Assembly: GCA_945875545.1 (NCBI GenBank)
Contig: CAMCKZ010000019.1
Location: forward strand, 1 to 42,813
Length of the DNA stretch: 42,813 nt
Direction: 5' to 3'
From: Polyangium aurulentum
Lineage (GTDB): Bacteria > Myxococcota_A > Polyangia > Polyangiales > Polyangiaceae
The notes under the pieces are model-generated. The model had not been told where the DNA came from. It saw only the letters and a program-made list of their open reading frames with translations, and did not search any database. The stretch's first letter is position 1, and each line of letters opens with the position of its first letter. The position numbers and the translations under genes were made by a program. Positions 32,088-39,474 of the stretch are shown here, one piece after another.

Positions 32088-32386
32088 GGGGGAAGCTCTT
32101 GGGCTCGAAGCATAAAAACCAGCCAATCTACTGCGACAGCTGCGCCCGAGCCCACGAGCTTTGTGCCTGCGCTGTGCCACGGAAGGTCCTCCACGGCGGC
32201 CTCAAGGCCCGGCGAAAACTCGCGCGCAGCCCCAAACACGACCTTACCTATACCTGCCGCATACAAGTATTTTTCCGCCACCGCGAAGGCGTCACCCGCC
32301 ATCGGCACGCGCGCGGTCGCACTCTCCAAGGCCGCCTGATTCTTCTCTCCCCAGCCGCGAAGAACCACCTGCCGTTCGAAGAGCAT
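32084..32386 (-). CDS. Truncated ThiF/MoeB-like protein without nucleotide-binding core
   Basis: This is a 100-aa protein from ATG 32386. Its start, LFERQVVLRGWGEKNQAAL, resembles the N-terminal helix of ThiF/MoeB/HesA E1 enzymes, which read RQ-x-x-LP-x-x-G-x-x-GQ-x-x-L. The GxGGLG nucleotide loop that should follow is missing. The next part (AVAEKYLYAAGIGKVVFG) resembles the LAAAGVG element. The rest is short and variable, ending FMLRAQELPP. It lies 19 nt after the CysO-like carrier gene and overlaps the CysM-like gene. It cannot adenylate a carrier by itself. It might scaffold the carrier or its E1, which is an inference from position and shape. Confidence 0.65.
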   Translation of the reverse strand: MLFERQVVLRGWGEKNQAALESATARVPMAGDAFAVAEKYLYAAGIGKVVFGAAREFSPGLEAAVEDLPWHSAGTKLVGSGAAVAVDWLVFMLRAQELPP

Positions 32387-32405
32387 GCCGCGCCCCGGGC
32401 CAGCA

Positions 32406-32678
32406 TCAGCCACCGGCAATGGCCGGCACAATCGTCAGCGTTTCGCCTGGCTTAACGCTGGTGCTGAGGCCCTCAAGAAAGCGAATATCTTCGTCGCCAA
32501 GAAACAAATTGACAAAACGCCGTACGCCCTTTTCGTCGAGCAGGCGATCGCGAACGCCGGGAAAACGCGCCTCCAAATCGGCCACCACTTCGGCCACCGT
32601 CGTGCCTTCGGCGGTCACTTCGTCTTGGCCGGCGGTCAGGGTGCGGAGCGGCGTCGGAATGCGAACAGAAATCGACAT
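32406..32678 (-). CDS. Ubiquitin-like sulfur carrier, CysO/MoaD/ThiS type
   Basis: This is a 90-aa beta-grasp protein starting MSISVRIPTPLRTLTAGQDE and ending VPAIAGG. The C-terminal Gly-Gly is the site of adenylation and thiocarboxylation, as in CysO, MoaD and ThiS. The ATG at 32678 has TGGAGA 7 nt upstream. It has the DLEARFPGVRDRLLDEKG segment of CysO/MoaD. It lies between the E1-like gene and the CysM-type synthase and JAMM protease, so it most likely carries sulfur to cysteine synthesis rather than to molybdopterin or thiamine. Confidence 0.9.
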   Translation of the reverse strand: MSISVRIPTPLRTLTAGQDEVTAEGTTVAEVVADLEARFPGVRDRLLDEKGVRRFVNLFLGDEDIRFLEGLSTSVKPGETLTIVPAIAGG

Positions 32679-32721
32679 GAAAATTCTCCAGAAAAACAGG
32701 CCATTGGTGCGATATAACGCA

Positions 32722-33447
32722 CTACGTCAACGGCGGAGCGTAGCGCGTTCGGTCGATGGGGAAAGAAGAACCTGCGGCGTACAGGGCACAAAGCGCGCAG
32801 TTTTCGCGGGGCCGCACAAGGGTGCGTCGAACCGCTCCTGCCCACCCATCGAAACGGGCCAGTTCCGTCGCCTCCAAGGCCCCTTCGCGGAGCGCAAGAA
32901 GCCGGTCGGCCGCCCACGCGCCCACAACGCCCACAAGCGGCCCTGCCACCCCCTCGCCCGCGCAATTGGGCGCCTCGCTTCCGTGCGGAATGTCCTCGAA
33001 GAGGCACCGGTAACAGGCGCCTCCCGGGGGCTTTGCCAAGACCGTACCCTCCCACCGAATGGCTGCAGAATGCACGACGGGCACACGCAGCAAGGCCGCC
33101 ACATCGGCCACGAGAAACTTGCACGGAAGGTTATCGACGCCTTCGATGAGCATCGACGCGTCGCGGGCAATTTCGAGGGCCTCTTCGGGAACGAAGAAGC
33201 GTTCCGCGACCTCAATCACGCCCTCAAAACCCAGACGACGCATGGCCTCGGCGACGACGCGGGCTTTCGGCGCATGCACATCTGCCGCGGTAAAAAGCAC
33301 CTGACGATGCAGGTTCGATTTTTCCACCGTGTCGCCGTCGACCAAGCGAATCGCCGCGATATTCGACTTCGCGAGGGCCATCGCGATGGGGGCACCGAGG
33401 CCGCCAAGGCCAATCACAACGACGGGCCCAAGAAGCACGCCGCTCAC
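32722..33447 (-). CDS. ThiF/MoeB-type E1 adenylyltransferase for the sulfur carrier
   Basis: This is a 241-aa E1-like enzyme. GTG 33447 overlaps the cysK stop (GTGA). The nucleotide loop is VVVIGLGGLGAP (residues about 9-20), followed by VDGDTVEKSNLHRQVLF and the EGVDNLPCKF segment of the family. Zinc-binding Cys pairs are CYRC and CALC. It would adenylate the Gly-Gly end of the neighbouring carrier. There is no rhodanese domain, unlike MoeZ of mycobacteria, so sulfur must come from another protein. None is seen in the operon. It lies 43 nt upstream of the carrier gene. Confidence 0.9.
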   Translation of the reverse strand: MSGVLLGPVVVIGLGGLGAPIAMALAKSNIAAIRLVDGDTVEKSNLHRQVLFTAADVHAPKARVVAEAMRRLGFEGVIEVAERFFVPEEALEIARDASMLIEGVDNLPCKFLVADVAALLRVPVVHSAAIRWEGTVLAKPPGGACYRCLFEDIPHGSEAPNCAGEGVAGPLVGVVGAWAADRLLALREGALEATELARFDGWAGAVRRTLVRPRENCALCALYAAGSSFPIDRTRYAPPLT

Positions 33448-34412
33448 GGGATTGAGGCTTCGTTGAAGTGCGAGGCGAGACTGAAATAGCGTTCGCCTGT
33501 GTCGCAGAGCATGGCGACCACGTGAGCCTCGGGACCGAGCTCAAGGCCGACGCGAATGGCCGCGACCACGTTGGCGCCCGAGCTGATGCCCACAAGAAGG
33601 CCCTCTTCTTTCGCGAGCCTGCCGCGCATGTTCCAAGCGTCGCGGTCGCTCACCGCCACAAGCCTGTCGACGACGGTCCCGTCGTAGTTTTTGGGCACGA
33701 ATCCCGGAGCAATTCCTTGGATTTTGCTTGGTCCGCGCTCACCGACCGCGATCGTTCGCGACCCCTCGGGCTCGACCCCCACGACAAGCACTTTCGCCGT
33801 GCGGCCCGCCTCCGCCTCGCTCCGAAAAAAGCGCCCCACGCCCACAACCGTGCCCGCGGTGCCGATGCCCGCGACAAACGCGCCGAGGACGAGGCCCTCC
33901 ATCGAGCGAAGAATTTCTGGCCCCGTCGTTGCCTCGTGCACCGCAGGGTTCGCGCGGTTGTCGAACTGGCGCGGCATGAAAGAACCGGGTGTATTCTGCA
34001 CGAGTTCTTCGGCCTTGCGAATAGCCCCCTCCATCTGCTCGCCCTCGGGGGTCAGAACGACCTGCGCGCCGTAAGCCTTGAGCAGTTCGCGTCGCTCGAG
34101 AGACATGCTTTCGGGCATCGTGAGAATGCACCGATAGCCTTTGACAGCGCACGCCATGACGAGCGCAAGACCTGTATTTCCGCTGGTGGGCTCAATAATC
34201 GTGCCCCCCTTTTGCACGAGACCATCGGCCTCGGCGGCTTCCAGCATGGCGGCCCCAATGCGGTCTTTGACGCTCGCTCCGGGGCCGAGCTGTTCGGCCT
34301 TTCCCCAAAGGGTGGCGCACCCGGCCGGACCGACGCGGTTCAAGCGCACGAGCGGGGTCTCGCCAATGAGCTCGAGGGTATTTTCGGCCACGGCCAATGC
34401 CAAGTTGTTCAT
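33444..34412 (-). CDS. cysK: Cysteine synthase A-type enzyme (O-acetylserine sulfhydrylase)
   Basis: This is a 322-aa PLP enzyme from ATG 34412 (MNNLALAVAENTLELIGETP); the longer frame upstream overlaps valS out of frame. The PLP lysine is in GPGASVKDRIGAAML, with EPTSGNTGLALVM and GIGTAGTVVG for substrate and phosphate binding. Its RQFDNRANPAVHEATTGPEI is typical of CysK-type O-acetylserine sulfhydrylases. It lies 16 nt after valS and its stop overlaps the E1-like gene. The operon therefore encodes both a CysK-type and a CysM-type synthase: one probably uses free sulfide, the other carrier-bound sulfur. Confidence 0.92.
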   Translation of the reverse strand: MNNLALAVAENTLELIGETPLVRLNRVGPAGCATLWGKAEQLGPGASVKDRIGAAMLEAAEADGLVQKGGTIIEPTSGNTGLALVMACAVKGYRCILTMPESMSLERRELLKAYGAQVVLTPEGEQMEGAIRKAEELVQNTPGSFMPRQFDNRANPAVHEATTGPEILRSMEGLVLGAFVAGIGTAGTVVGVGRFFRSEAEAGRTAKVLVVGVEPEGSRTIAVGERGPSKIQGIAPGFVPKNYDGTVVDRLVAVSDRDAWNMRGRLAKEEGLLVGISSGANVVAAIRVGLELGPEAHVVAMLCDTGERYFSLASHFNEASIP

Positions 34413-34428
34413 CGCTGGGGCCAACGAT

Positions 34429-37275
34429 TCAGAGTTCGTCTGTGAGAGCCGCGGACGCCAAAAGGCGAACCATGGCCTCCGCCAGCGAGGCTTTTTGCTC
34501 GTGGGCCTCCACGACCACTTCTTTGGGCGCGCGGTCCACAAAGCTCGGGGACCCAAGCTTTTTCTCAATGGCGGCCATGTCTTTTTCGATGCGCTTTTTC
34601 TCCCTCTCGAAGCGGGCCTTTTCTTTTTCCGGCGTGACGAGCCCCTTGAGCGACACCAAAACCACCACGGCACCGAAGCTTGATGCGACGACGCGCATGG
34701 AGCTTGCGGCAGGCCTCGGCAAGGTCGATGGGCCGACCTCCGCGGGCCCTTCTGTTTTGACGAGAAAGCGAATCGCCCAGTCGTTTTCCAGCAAAAGCTG
34801 CTGCACGACGGGGCTGTCCGAACGCAGTCCGACGGGCACGAGAGAGGCCGGATGAACCTCGTGTTCCGTGCGTATCGCCCGAGCCGCCGAGATGACCTCG
34901 CGCACGAGATCGAAGCTCTTTTCAGCACTTGCATCATGCACGTAATCGCCCACCTCCGGGTAGCGCGCGAGGGCGCAGCAGACGGGCGGTGCCCCGGGTT
35001 TCGGAACGCGCTGCCACAGCTCCTCCGTCGCGAAGGGAGCGATCGGGTGCACGAGCCTCAGCGACGCCTCCACGATGGTGGCCAGCACGGCGCGCGTCTC
35101 TTCGCGGTGTTCCGGATTCACGCCTTCGTCGCGCAGCACGGGCTTCGTCAGCTCAAGGTACCAGTCGCAGAAGTCGTTCCAAAAAAAGCGGTAAAGCGCC
35201 GTGGCCGCTTCGTCGATGCGAAAGGCGCCGAAGCCGTCGTGGGTCGACACGATGACCGCATGGAGTTTCGAGAGAATCCACCGTGAGAGGAGCAACTGCG
35301 GGGCCTGCACGCGCTCCCATTGAACGGGCGAATCACCCATAATTTCAATGGCATACCGCGTAGCATTCCAAATTTTATTGAGAAAAAATCGGTAACCTTC
35401 GATGCGCTTTGGGGCGAGAGCAATTCTCGTATTACTTGGAGCATACGTCGCCAAGGCGTAGCGAACCGCGTCGGTGCCGAAGGCCGGAAAACTCGTGCCG
35501 AGCTGCGACGCCGACGGGTACGCTTTTTTGAACTTCGCGAGGGCGTCGGCCTCGGACGCGCCGGGCATCGTTTTTTTGACGACGTCGGAGAAGCTTGCAC
35601 CATGCACGAGGTCGAGAGGGTCGATGACGTTGCCCTTGACCTTGCTCATTTTCTCGCCGGTTTCGTCGACGATAAGACCGTGCAGCAAGATGCGTTTGAA
35701 CGGCGGCCGGCCCATGAAGTGGCCACCGAACATCATCATGCGGGCGACCCAAAAAAACAGAATATCGTAACCCGTTTCGAGATCGCTCGCGGGGTAGAAG
35801 CGGTCAAGCCACGGGGTCTTCTCGGGCCACCCAAGGGTGCTGAAAGGCCATAAAGCGCTCGAAAACCACGTGTCGAGTACGTCGGGATCTTCGGCCCACT
35901 CTTCGCCGCATTCCGCCGGGCGCTCCATGGCCACTTTGATTTCGCCGCCGGGCCCGTGCCACGCGGGAATGCGGTGCCCCCACCAAAGTTGGCGCGAGAT
36001 GCACCAGTCTTGAATGTTGCCGAGAAAGTGTTCGTACGTTTTCTGCCAGCTCTCCGGCAGAATCTGAGTCTCCCCGGCGCGAACAAATTCGAGGGCCTGA
36101 TCCGCCATGCCCTTCATCTTCACGAACCACTGCGTCGACAGCATGGGCTCGACGACCGCCCCGCTTCGCTGCGACTTGGGCAACCGAAGAACGTGCTGCT
36201 GCGTGCCGCGCGTGAGCCCCAGTTCCTCCAAAGCTTTTTTCACGGCCTTGCGGGCCACGAACCGATCAAGCCCTGCAAAACGCCCGCCCGCCGCGTTGAT
36301 ACGGCCGTCCAGTTCGAGAATGTTTACCTCCTCAAGATTGTGCCGCCTGCCCGTCGCAAAGTCGTTGAAGTCGTGGGCCGGCGTGACCTTCACGGCCCCC
36401 GTGCCGAAGGCCATGTCGACCAAAATCGCATCGCATACGATGGGTATACGTCGGCCGTTAAAGGGATGGATCACGAACTTTCCGTGGAGCGCCTTGTACC
36501 GGTCGTCGTCCGGGTGCACGGCCACCGCGGTATCGCCGAGCATCGTTTCGGGGCGTGTCGTGGCGACGACGATTTCGGCCTCGCGCGCCTCGCCTGCATG
36601 CACTGGATCGCCCGCATCGCCATCGACCTCCACGCGGTAGGCGAAGGAAAAGAGCTCGCCGGAAGCCCCCTCCTCGAAGTCCACCTCGAGGTCGCTCAGC
36701 GACGTTTGCTGCACCGGATCCCAGTGAACGAGACGCGTGGCGCGGTAGATAAGACCCTCGTTCCAGAGCTGCACAAAGGCCGTGCGAACCGCGTGGCTCA
36801 TGTCCGGGTCCATCGTGAATTTGGCGCGGCTCCACGCAGCCGAAGTTCCAAGCACACGAAGCTGCTCCTCAATGCGCCCGCCGCTCTCGGCCTTCCACTC
36901 CCACACGCGTTGAAGAAAGGCCTCGCGTCCGAGGTCGCCCCGGGTCTTGCCCTCGCGCGCAAGATTTCGCTCCACGACGGTCTGCGTAGCGATGCCCGCG
37001 TGGTCGGTGCCGGGCTGGTACAAGGTCTCGAAACCGCGCATGCGGTGGTAGCGAACGAGGGAGTCTTGGAGCGTGCAGAACATGGCGTGCCCCATGTGAA
37101 GCGAGCCCGTCACGTTCGGCGGAGGCATCGGCATGTGGTACACCGGACGCTCGGGATTTCGCAGGGGATCAGCCTCGAAAACGCCCCAATTTTTCCACAT
37201 TTCAAACCACTTTCCCTCCACCGCCGCGGGGTCGTAGTTCTTCAAAAGCGTGCTGTCCTGAGACTCCGTCGTCAT
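34429..37275 (-). CDS. valS: Valyl-tRNA synthetase
   Basis: This is a 948-aa class I aminoacyl-tRNA synthetase. The HIGH-type motif is HMGH at residues 60-63 (PPPNVTGSLHMGH), and the KMSKS-type motif is KMSKVKGN at about 541-548. The editing domain contains ATTRPETMLGDTAVAVHPDD, and the catalytic part has DVLDTWFSSALWPFSTLGWP. The C-terminal coiled coil (REKKRIEKDMAAIEKKLGS) is typical of ValS. It charges tRNA-Val with valine. ATG 37275 starts MTTESQDSTL. It lies 63 nt after the YkgJ-like gene and 16 nt before cysK, so the essential gene probably drives the downstream cysteine genes. Confidence 0.98.
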   Translation of the reverse strand: MTTESQDSTLLKNYDPAAVEGKWFEMWKNWGVFEADPLRNPERPVYHMPMPPPNVTGSLHMGHAMFCTLQDSLVRYHRMRGFETLYQPGTDHAGIATQTVVERNLAREGKTRGDLGREAFLQRVWEWKAESGGRIEEQLRVLGTSAAWSRAKFTMDPDMSHAVRTAFVQLWNEGLIYRATRLVHWDPVQQTSLSDLEVDFEEGASGELFSFAYRVEVDGDAGDPVHAGEAREAEIVVATTRPETMLGDTAVAVHPDDDRYKALHGKFVIHPFNGRRIPIVCDAILVDMAFGTGAVKVTPAHDFNDFATGRRHNLEEVNILELDGRINAAGGRFAGLDRFVARKAVKKALEELGLTRGTQQHVLRLPKSQRSGAVVEPMLSTQWFVKMKGMADQALEFVRAGETQILPESWQKTYEHFLGNIQDWCISRQLWWGHRIPAWHGPGGEIKVAMERPAECGEEWAEDPDVLDTWFSSALWPFSTLGWPEKTPWLDRFYPASDLETGYDILFFWVARMMMFGGHFMGRPPFKRILLHGLIVDETGEKMSKVKGNVIDPLDLVHGASFSDVVKKTMPGASEADALAKFKKAYPSASQLGTSFPAFGTDAVRYALATYAPSNTRIALAPKRIEGYRFFLNKIWNATRYAIEIMGDSPVQWERVQAPQLLLSRWILSKLHAVIVSTHDGFGAFRIDEAATALYRFFWNDFCDWYLELTKPVLRDEGVNPEHREETRAVLATIVEASLRLVHPIAPFATEELWQRVPKPGAPPVCCALARYPEVGDYVHDASAEKSFDLVREVISAARAIRTEHEVHPASLVPVGLRSDSPVVQQLLLENDWAIRFLVKTEGPAEVGPSTLPRPAASSMRVVASSFGAVVVLVSLKGLVTPEKEKARFEREKKRIEKDMAAIEKKLGSPSFVDRAPKEVVVEAHEQKASLAEAMVRLLASAALTDEL

Positions 37276-37338
37276 GCCCTCGGGCCTACCACGAAGGCCG
37301 ATTTTTCGATGCGCCTTTACCAGGTCCGAGGTCGCGTC

Positions 37339-37704
37339 TCACCGCACGCGTTTGAAATCCACGCTCGTCCCGAGATGCCCCAAATGCCGCGCCTCCAAGC
37401 AGCACGGAGAGCCCGGTTCCACGATGCGGCAGTCGTCGGGACGCCTCTCGTAAATCGCACACGGGTAGTGCCCGGCGACCTCCACATTCAACGCCCCGCA
37501 CCGGTCGCCGGTGTTCTTGATGAAGCGCCAGCCCGGGGGCCTTCGATCGAGCACCGTGTATTCTGCAATCAAATCCGGACCGAGTCGTTCGTCGTCGGTT
37601 TCCAGCAAATGCACGGTGTTTGGCTCATGGTGGCAACACCGTCCGCAGCGCACACAATCGGCGCCGTTCGCATCGGGCTCGCCGTAAATGGGCATGATGG
37701 GCAT
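37339..37704 (-). CDS. YkgJ family cysteine-cluster protein
   Basis: This is a 121-aa protein with the Cys cluster CVRCGRCC near the N-terminus (residues about 17-24). Further Cys follow (TGDRCGALN, HYPCAIYERRPDDC, GSPCCLEAR), the spacing of the YkgJ/FliB zinc or iron-sulfur binding family. The biochemical role is unknown. It is the first gene of the minus-strand run and is divergent from the MarR regulator 155 nt away. Confidence 0.85.
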   Translation of the reverse strand: MPIMPIYGEPDANGADCVRCGRCCHHEPNTVHLLETDDERLGPDLIAEYTVLDRRPPGWRFIKNTGDRCGALNVEVAGHYPCAIYERRPDDCRIVEPGSPCCLEARHLGHLGTSVDFKRVR

Positions 37705-37820
37705 GGCCGTAAGGGAGTGCGAATACGGAGCCCGTGGTCAAGGGCGAAGTAGTGGCGTCGCGTTTTGAGCTCATTTCTTGCAATTTTTTTTCGCTGACCA
37801 CAAAACCGCGTTCGGAGTGC

Positions 37821-37849
37821 TTGACGCCAGGCGATGGAGTGTAGAATAC
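37821..37849 (+). promoter_or_regulatory. Probable sigma-70-type promoter of the MarR gene
   Basis: TTGACG at 37821-37826 and GAATAC at 37844-37849 are 17 nt apart, with TAGAAT at 37842-37847 an overlapping alternative -10. The ATG at 37860 would then lie only about 5 nt after the transcription start, so the transcript may be nearly leaderless. Confidence 0.5.
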
Positions 37850-37859
37850 AGGTCGTCCA

Positions 37860-38282
37860 ATGGCTGATAATGAACGATTTGCGCAGGCCCTCCAAACCGT
37901 TTTTCGCGGTCTCCACCGCCAAAGCCGCGAGCGTGCGCGTACGAGCGACATCACCCCCCAGCAGGCGGAGGCCCTCCAGGCCATCTCCGAGCGCGGTGCC
38001 GTGTCCACCACAGCCCTTGCAACGCTTCTCGGCATCGACCCCTCCACCGCGAGCCGCAACCTCGCGGGCCTCGAACGCGACGGCGTTCTCGCCCGCAAAC
38101 GGGCCACCGGCGACGGCCGTCAAACCGACGTGCGCCTCACGGCACGGGGCAAGCGCATCGCCGACGGCGTGGGCAACGCCGCGACCCAAGCGCATCTTTC
38201 GCTCTACGATCGCCTCGGCCGCACCGACCGCACGCGCGTTGTCGAAGCCCTTGAGACCATCGCCGCGCTCCTCGAAGGCTGA
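37860..38282 (+). CDS. MarR family transcriptional regulator
   Basis: This is a 140-aa winged-helix regulator starting MADNERFAQALQTVFRGLHR. The helix-turn-helix is ALATLLGIDPSTASRNLAGL (recognition helix within residues about 55-75), and the wing is VLARKRATGDGRQTDVRLT. MarR proteins dimerise and usually repress nearby genes, relieved by a ligand. It is divergent from the YkgJ-like gene and the large valS run, so it may control itself and that promoter. The ligand is unknown. Confidence 0.92.
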   Translation: MADNERFAQALQTVFRGLHRQSRERARTSDITPQQAEALQAISERGAVSTTALATLLGIDPSTASRNLAGLERDGVLARKRATGDGRQTDVRLTARGKRIADGVGNAATQAHLSLYDRLGRTDRTRVVEALETIAALLEG

Positions 38283-38321
38283 GCGTCCGTCGTTCGTCCG
38301 CGGGCGCTAGCGCCCAAAAAC

Positions 38322-38355
38322 AAAAAGCCGCCAGGTTTCGACCTAAGCGGCTTTT
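38322..38355. terminator. Bidirectional rho-independent terminator
   Basis: AAAAAGCCGC-n14-GCGGCTTTT is a GC stem flanked by A-run and T-run on both sides. It lies 40 nt after the MarR stop and just before the stop of the DUF433 gene on the opposite strand, so it can end both convergent transcripts. Confidence 0.85.
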
Positions 38356-38363
38356 GTAGTTTT

Positions 38364-38705
38364 TCAGTTATCTCTTCCGTTGCGAGCAAACGGCAAAGAT
38401 TCTTGCTGCATGGCTCCGGGCACGGGCTCAGGGTCTACGCCCAAGAGCCGTTCTTCGCGCGCCAGGTCCGCATCGACCAGCGCCGTATTGTCGTAGGCAA
38501 ACGACAGCGCGTCCAGCAATCGGGCGGGCCCGAGCTGGGGATAACGCTTCAACATCGTCTCGACCGAGACGCCCTTGCGGTGCCACGACCACAGACGGCG
38601 CACGGGAACCTTGGTGCCCGCGACCAAGGGACTGCCCTGCAAGACCGACGAATCACACACGACATGCGGATGATAAACACGGGTCGGCGGCAGCATGCGC
38701 GACAA
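38364..38705 (-). CDS. DUF433 domain protein, orphan antitoxin-like
   Basis: This is a 113-aa protein with a DUF433 domain: SPLVAGTKVPVRRLWSWHRK and TMLKRYPQLGPARLLDALSF, the small helical fold often found as the antitoxin partner of DUF5615 PIN-like toxins. The N-terminus is MSRMLPPTRVYHPHVVCDSS. No DUF5615 toxin gene lies next to it, so it is an orphan here. It ends at the bidirectional terminator. Confidence 0.85.
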   Translation of the reverse strand: MSRMLPPTRVYHPHVVCDSSVLQGSPLVAGTKVPVRRLWSWHRKGVSVETMLKRYPQLGPARLLDALSFAYDNTALVDADLAREERLLGVDPEPVPGAMQQESLPFARNGRDN

Positions 38706-38832
38706 ATGCCAGCTATTTTACGGGCGGGCCAACAAACGGACGGCCACCTGCCAGGCGCCCGCGCCGCGATCCAAGCGTAGTCGGGCTAGCATGGGCTGCG
38801 GCACGAGGCCAGAGACGGGCGACCACGAAGGT

Positions 38833-39105
38833 CTAGGTGGAGCCGACGACTTCGGCCCGACGGCGAGCGTGGGTGACCTGGCTCCCCTTCTTGCCGGCCG
38901 CGCGGGCTTCGTCGGTCGTGAACTTGTGGGCCGTGCCCGCGCGGTGAGCGGCTTGGCCGCCTTTGCGCGAGATTTCGCTGCGCGCGGCTGTATCGAGGGC
39001 GGCAAAGCCACGCAAACGCTTGGGGGCGGCTGTCTCGGTAGCGCCAGGGGCGGCAGCGGCAGTGGGGGAAGCATTGACGGCGACGGATTCGTTCTCTTGG
39101 GACAT
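38833..39105 (-). CDS. KGG-repeat stress-type protein
   Basis: This is a 90-aa basic protein from ATG 39105, with AAAGAGAACC upstream; an in-frame ATG at 39216 lacks one. The N-terminal 40 residues are Ala/Thr/Pro-rich linker. Residues about 42-85 hold the KGG repeats (ALDTAARSEISRKGGQAAHR and TTDEARAAGKKGSQVTHARR), as in YciG/GsiB-type proteins induced by stress. The KGG motif is thought to bind nucleic acid or protect proteins; the function is not defined. Confidence 0.85.
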   Translation of the reverse strand: MSQENESVAVNASPTAAAAPGATETAAPKRLRGFAALDTAARSEISRKGGQAAHRAGTAHKFTTDEARAAGKKGSQVTHARRRAEVVGST

Positions 39106-39474
39106 GGTTCTCTTTGTGGGTGACGGTTTTAAATCAACAGAAATCGACGGTGCCGGGGCGAGGAGGCTGAGACTCCTATCGGCAAAGCTCGGTGTGCCTG
39201 AACCGAGGGACACCATGCTTATGCCTCACGCAAACATCAAGGGCTTATTGTCACGGCGACGCTTTTGCGCGAATACCCCCCCCACCGAACGTTCTTCGCG
39301 TTTATGAAAAAGGTGCCGAGCACGCACGCATTCGACCCCGCCTCACGGAGAAAAAAGCTGCAAAAAGCCTCACAGACCCGGGACTTGCAGCCGGGCCGAG
39401 AACATTGCGGACCCGTTGCCCGTTCGTCACGCGACAGGGCTTCGGGGGGGTGGACTTTACCGCTTATACTTGCG
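39106..39474. other. Intergenic region between tkt and the KGG gene
   Basis: No gene is evident in these 369 nt. On the minus strand, downstream of tkt, a CCCGG/CCGGG stem lies at about 39390-39410 and is followed at some distance by T-rich tracts, so a weak terminator is possible. A patch upstream of the KGG gene (39127-39145) is AT-rich and may hold its promoter. Confidence 0.4.

Noticed and set aside
33444-34937. A 497-aa fused cysteine synthase with a long N-terminal extension
   Set aside because: The extension is out-of-frame translation of the end of valS and is Arg/Lys/Pro-rich. The family start MNNLALAVAE at 34412 fits the CysK N-terminus.
37276-37338. T-box or attenuator before valS
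   Set aside because: Only 63 nt separate the upstream gene from valS, too little for a T-box, and no terminator/antiterminator pair is visible.
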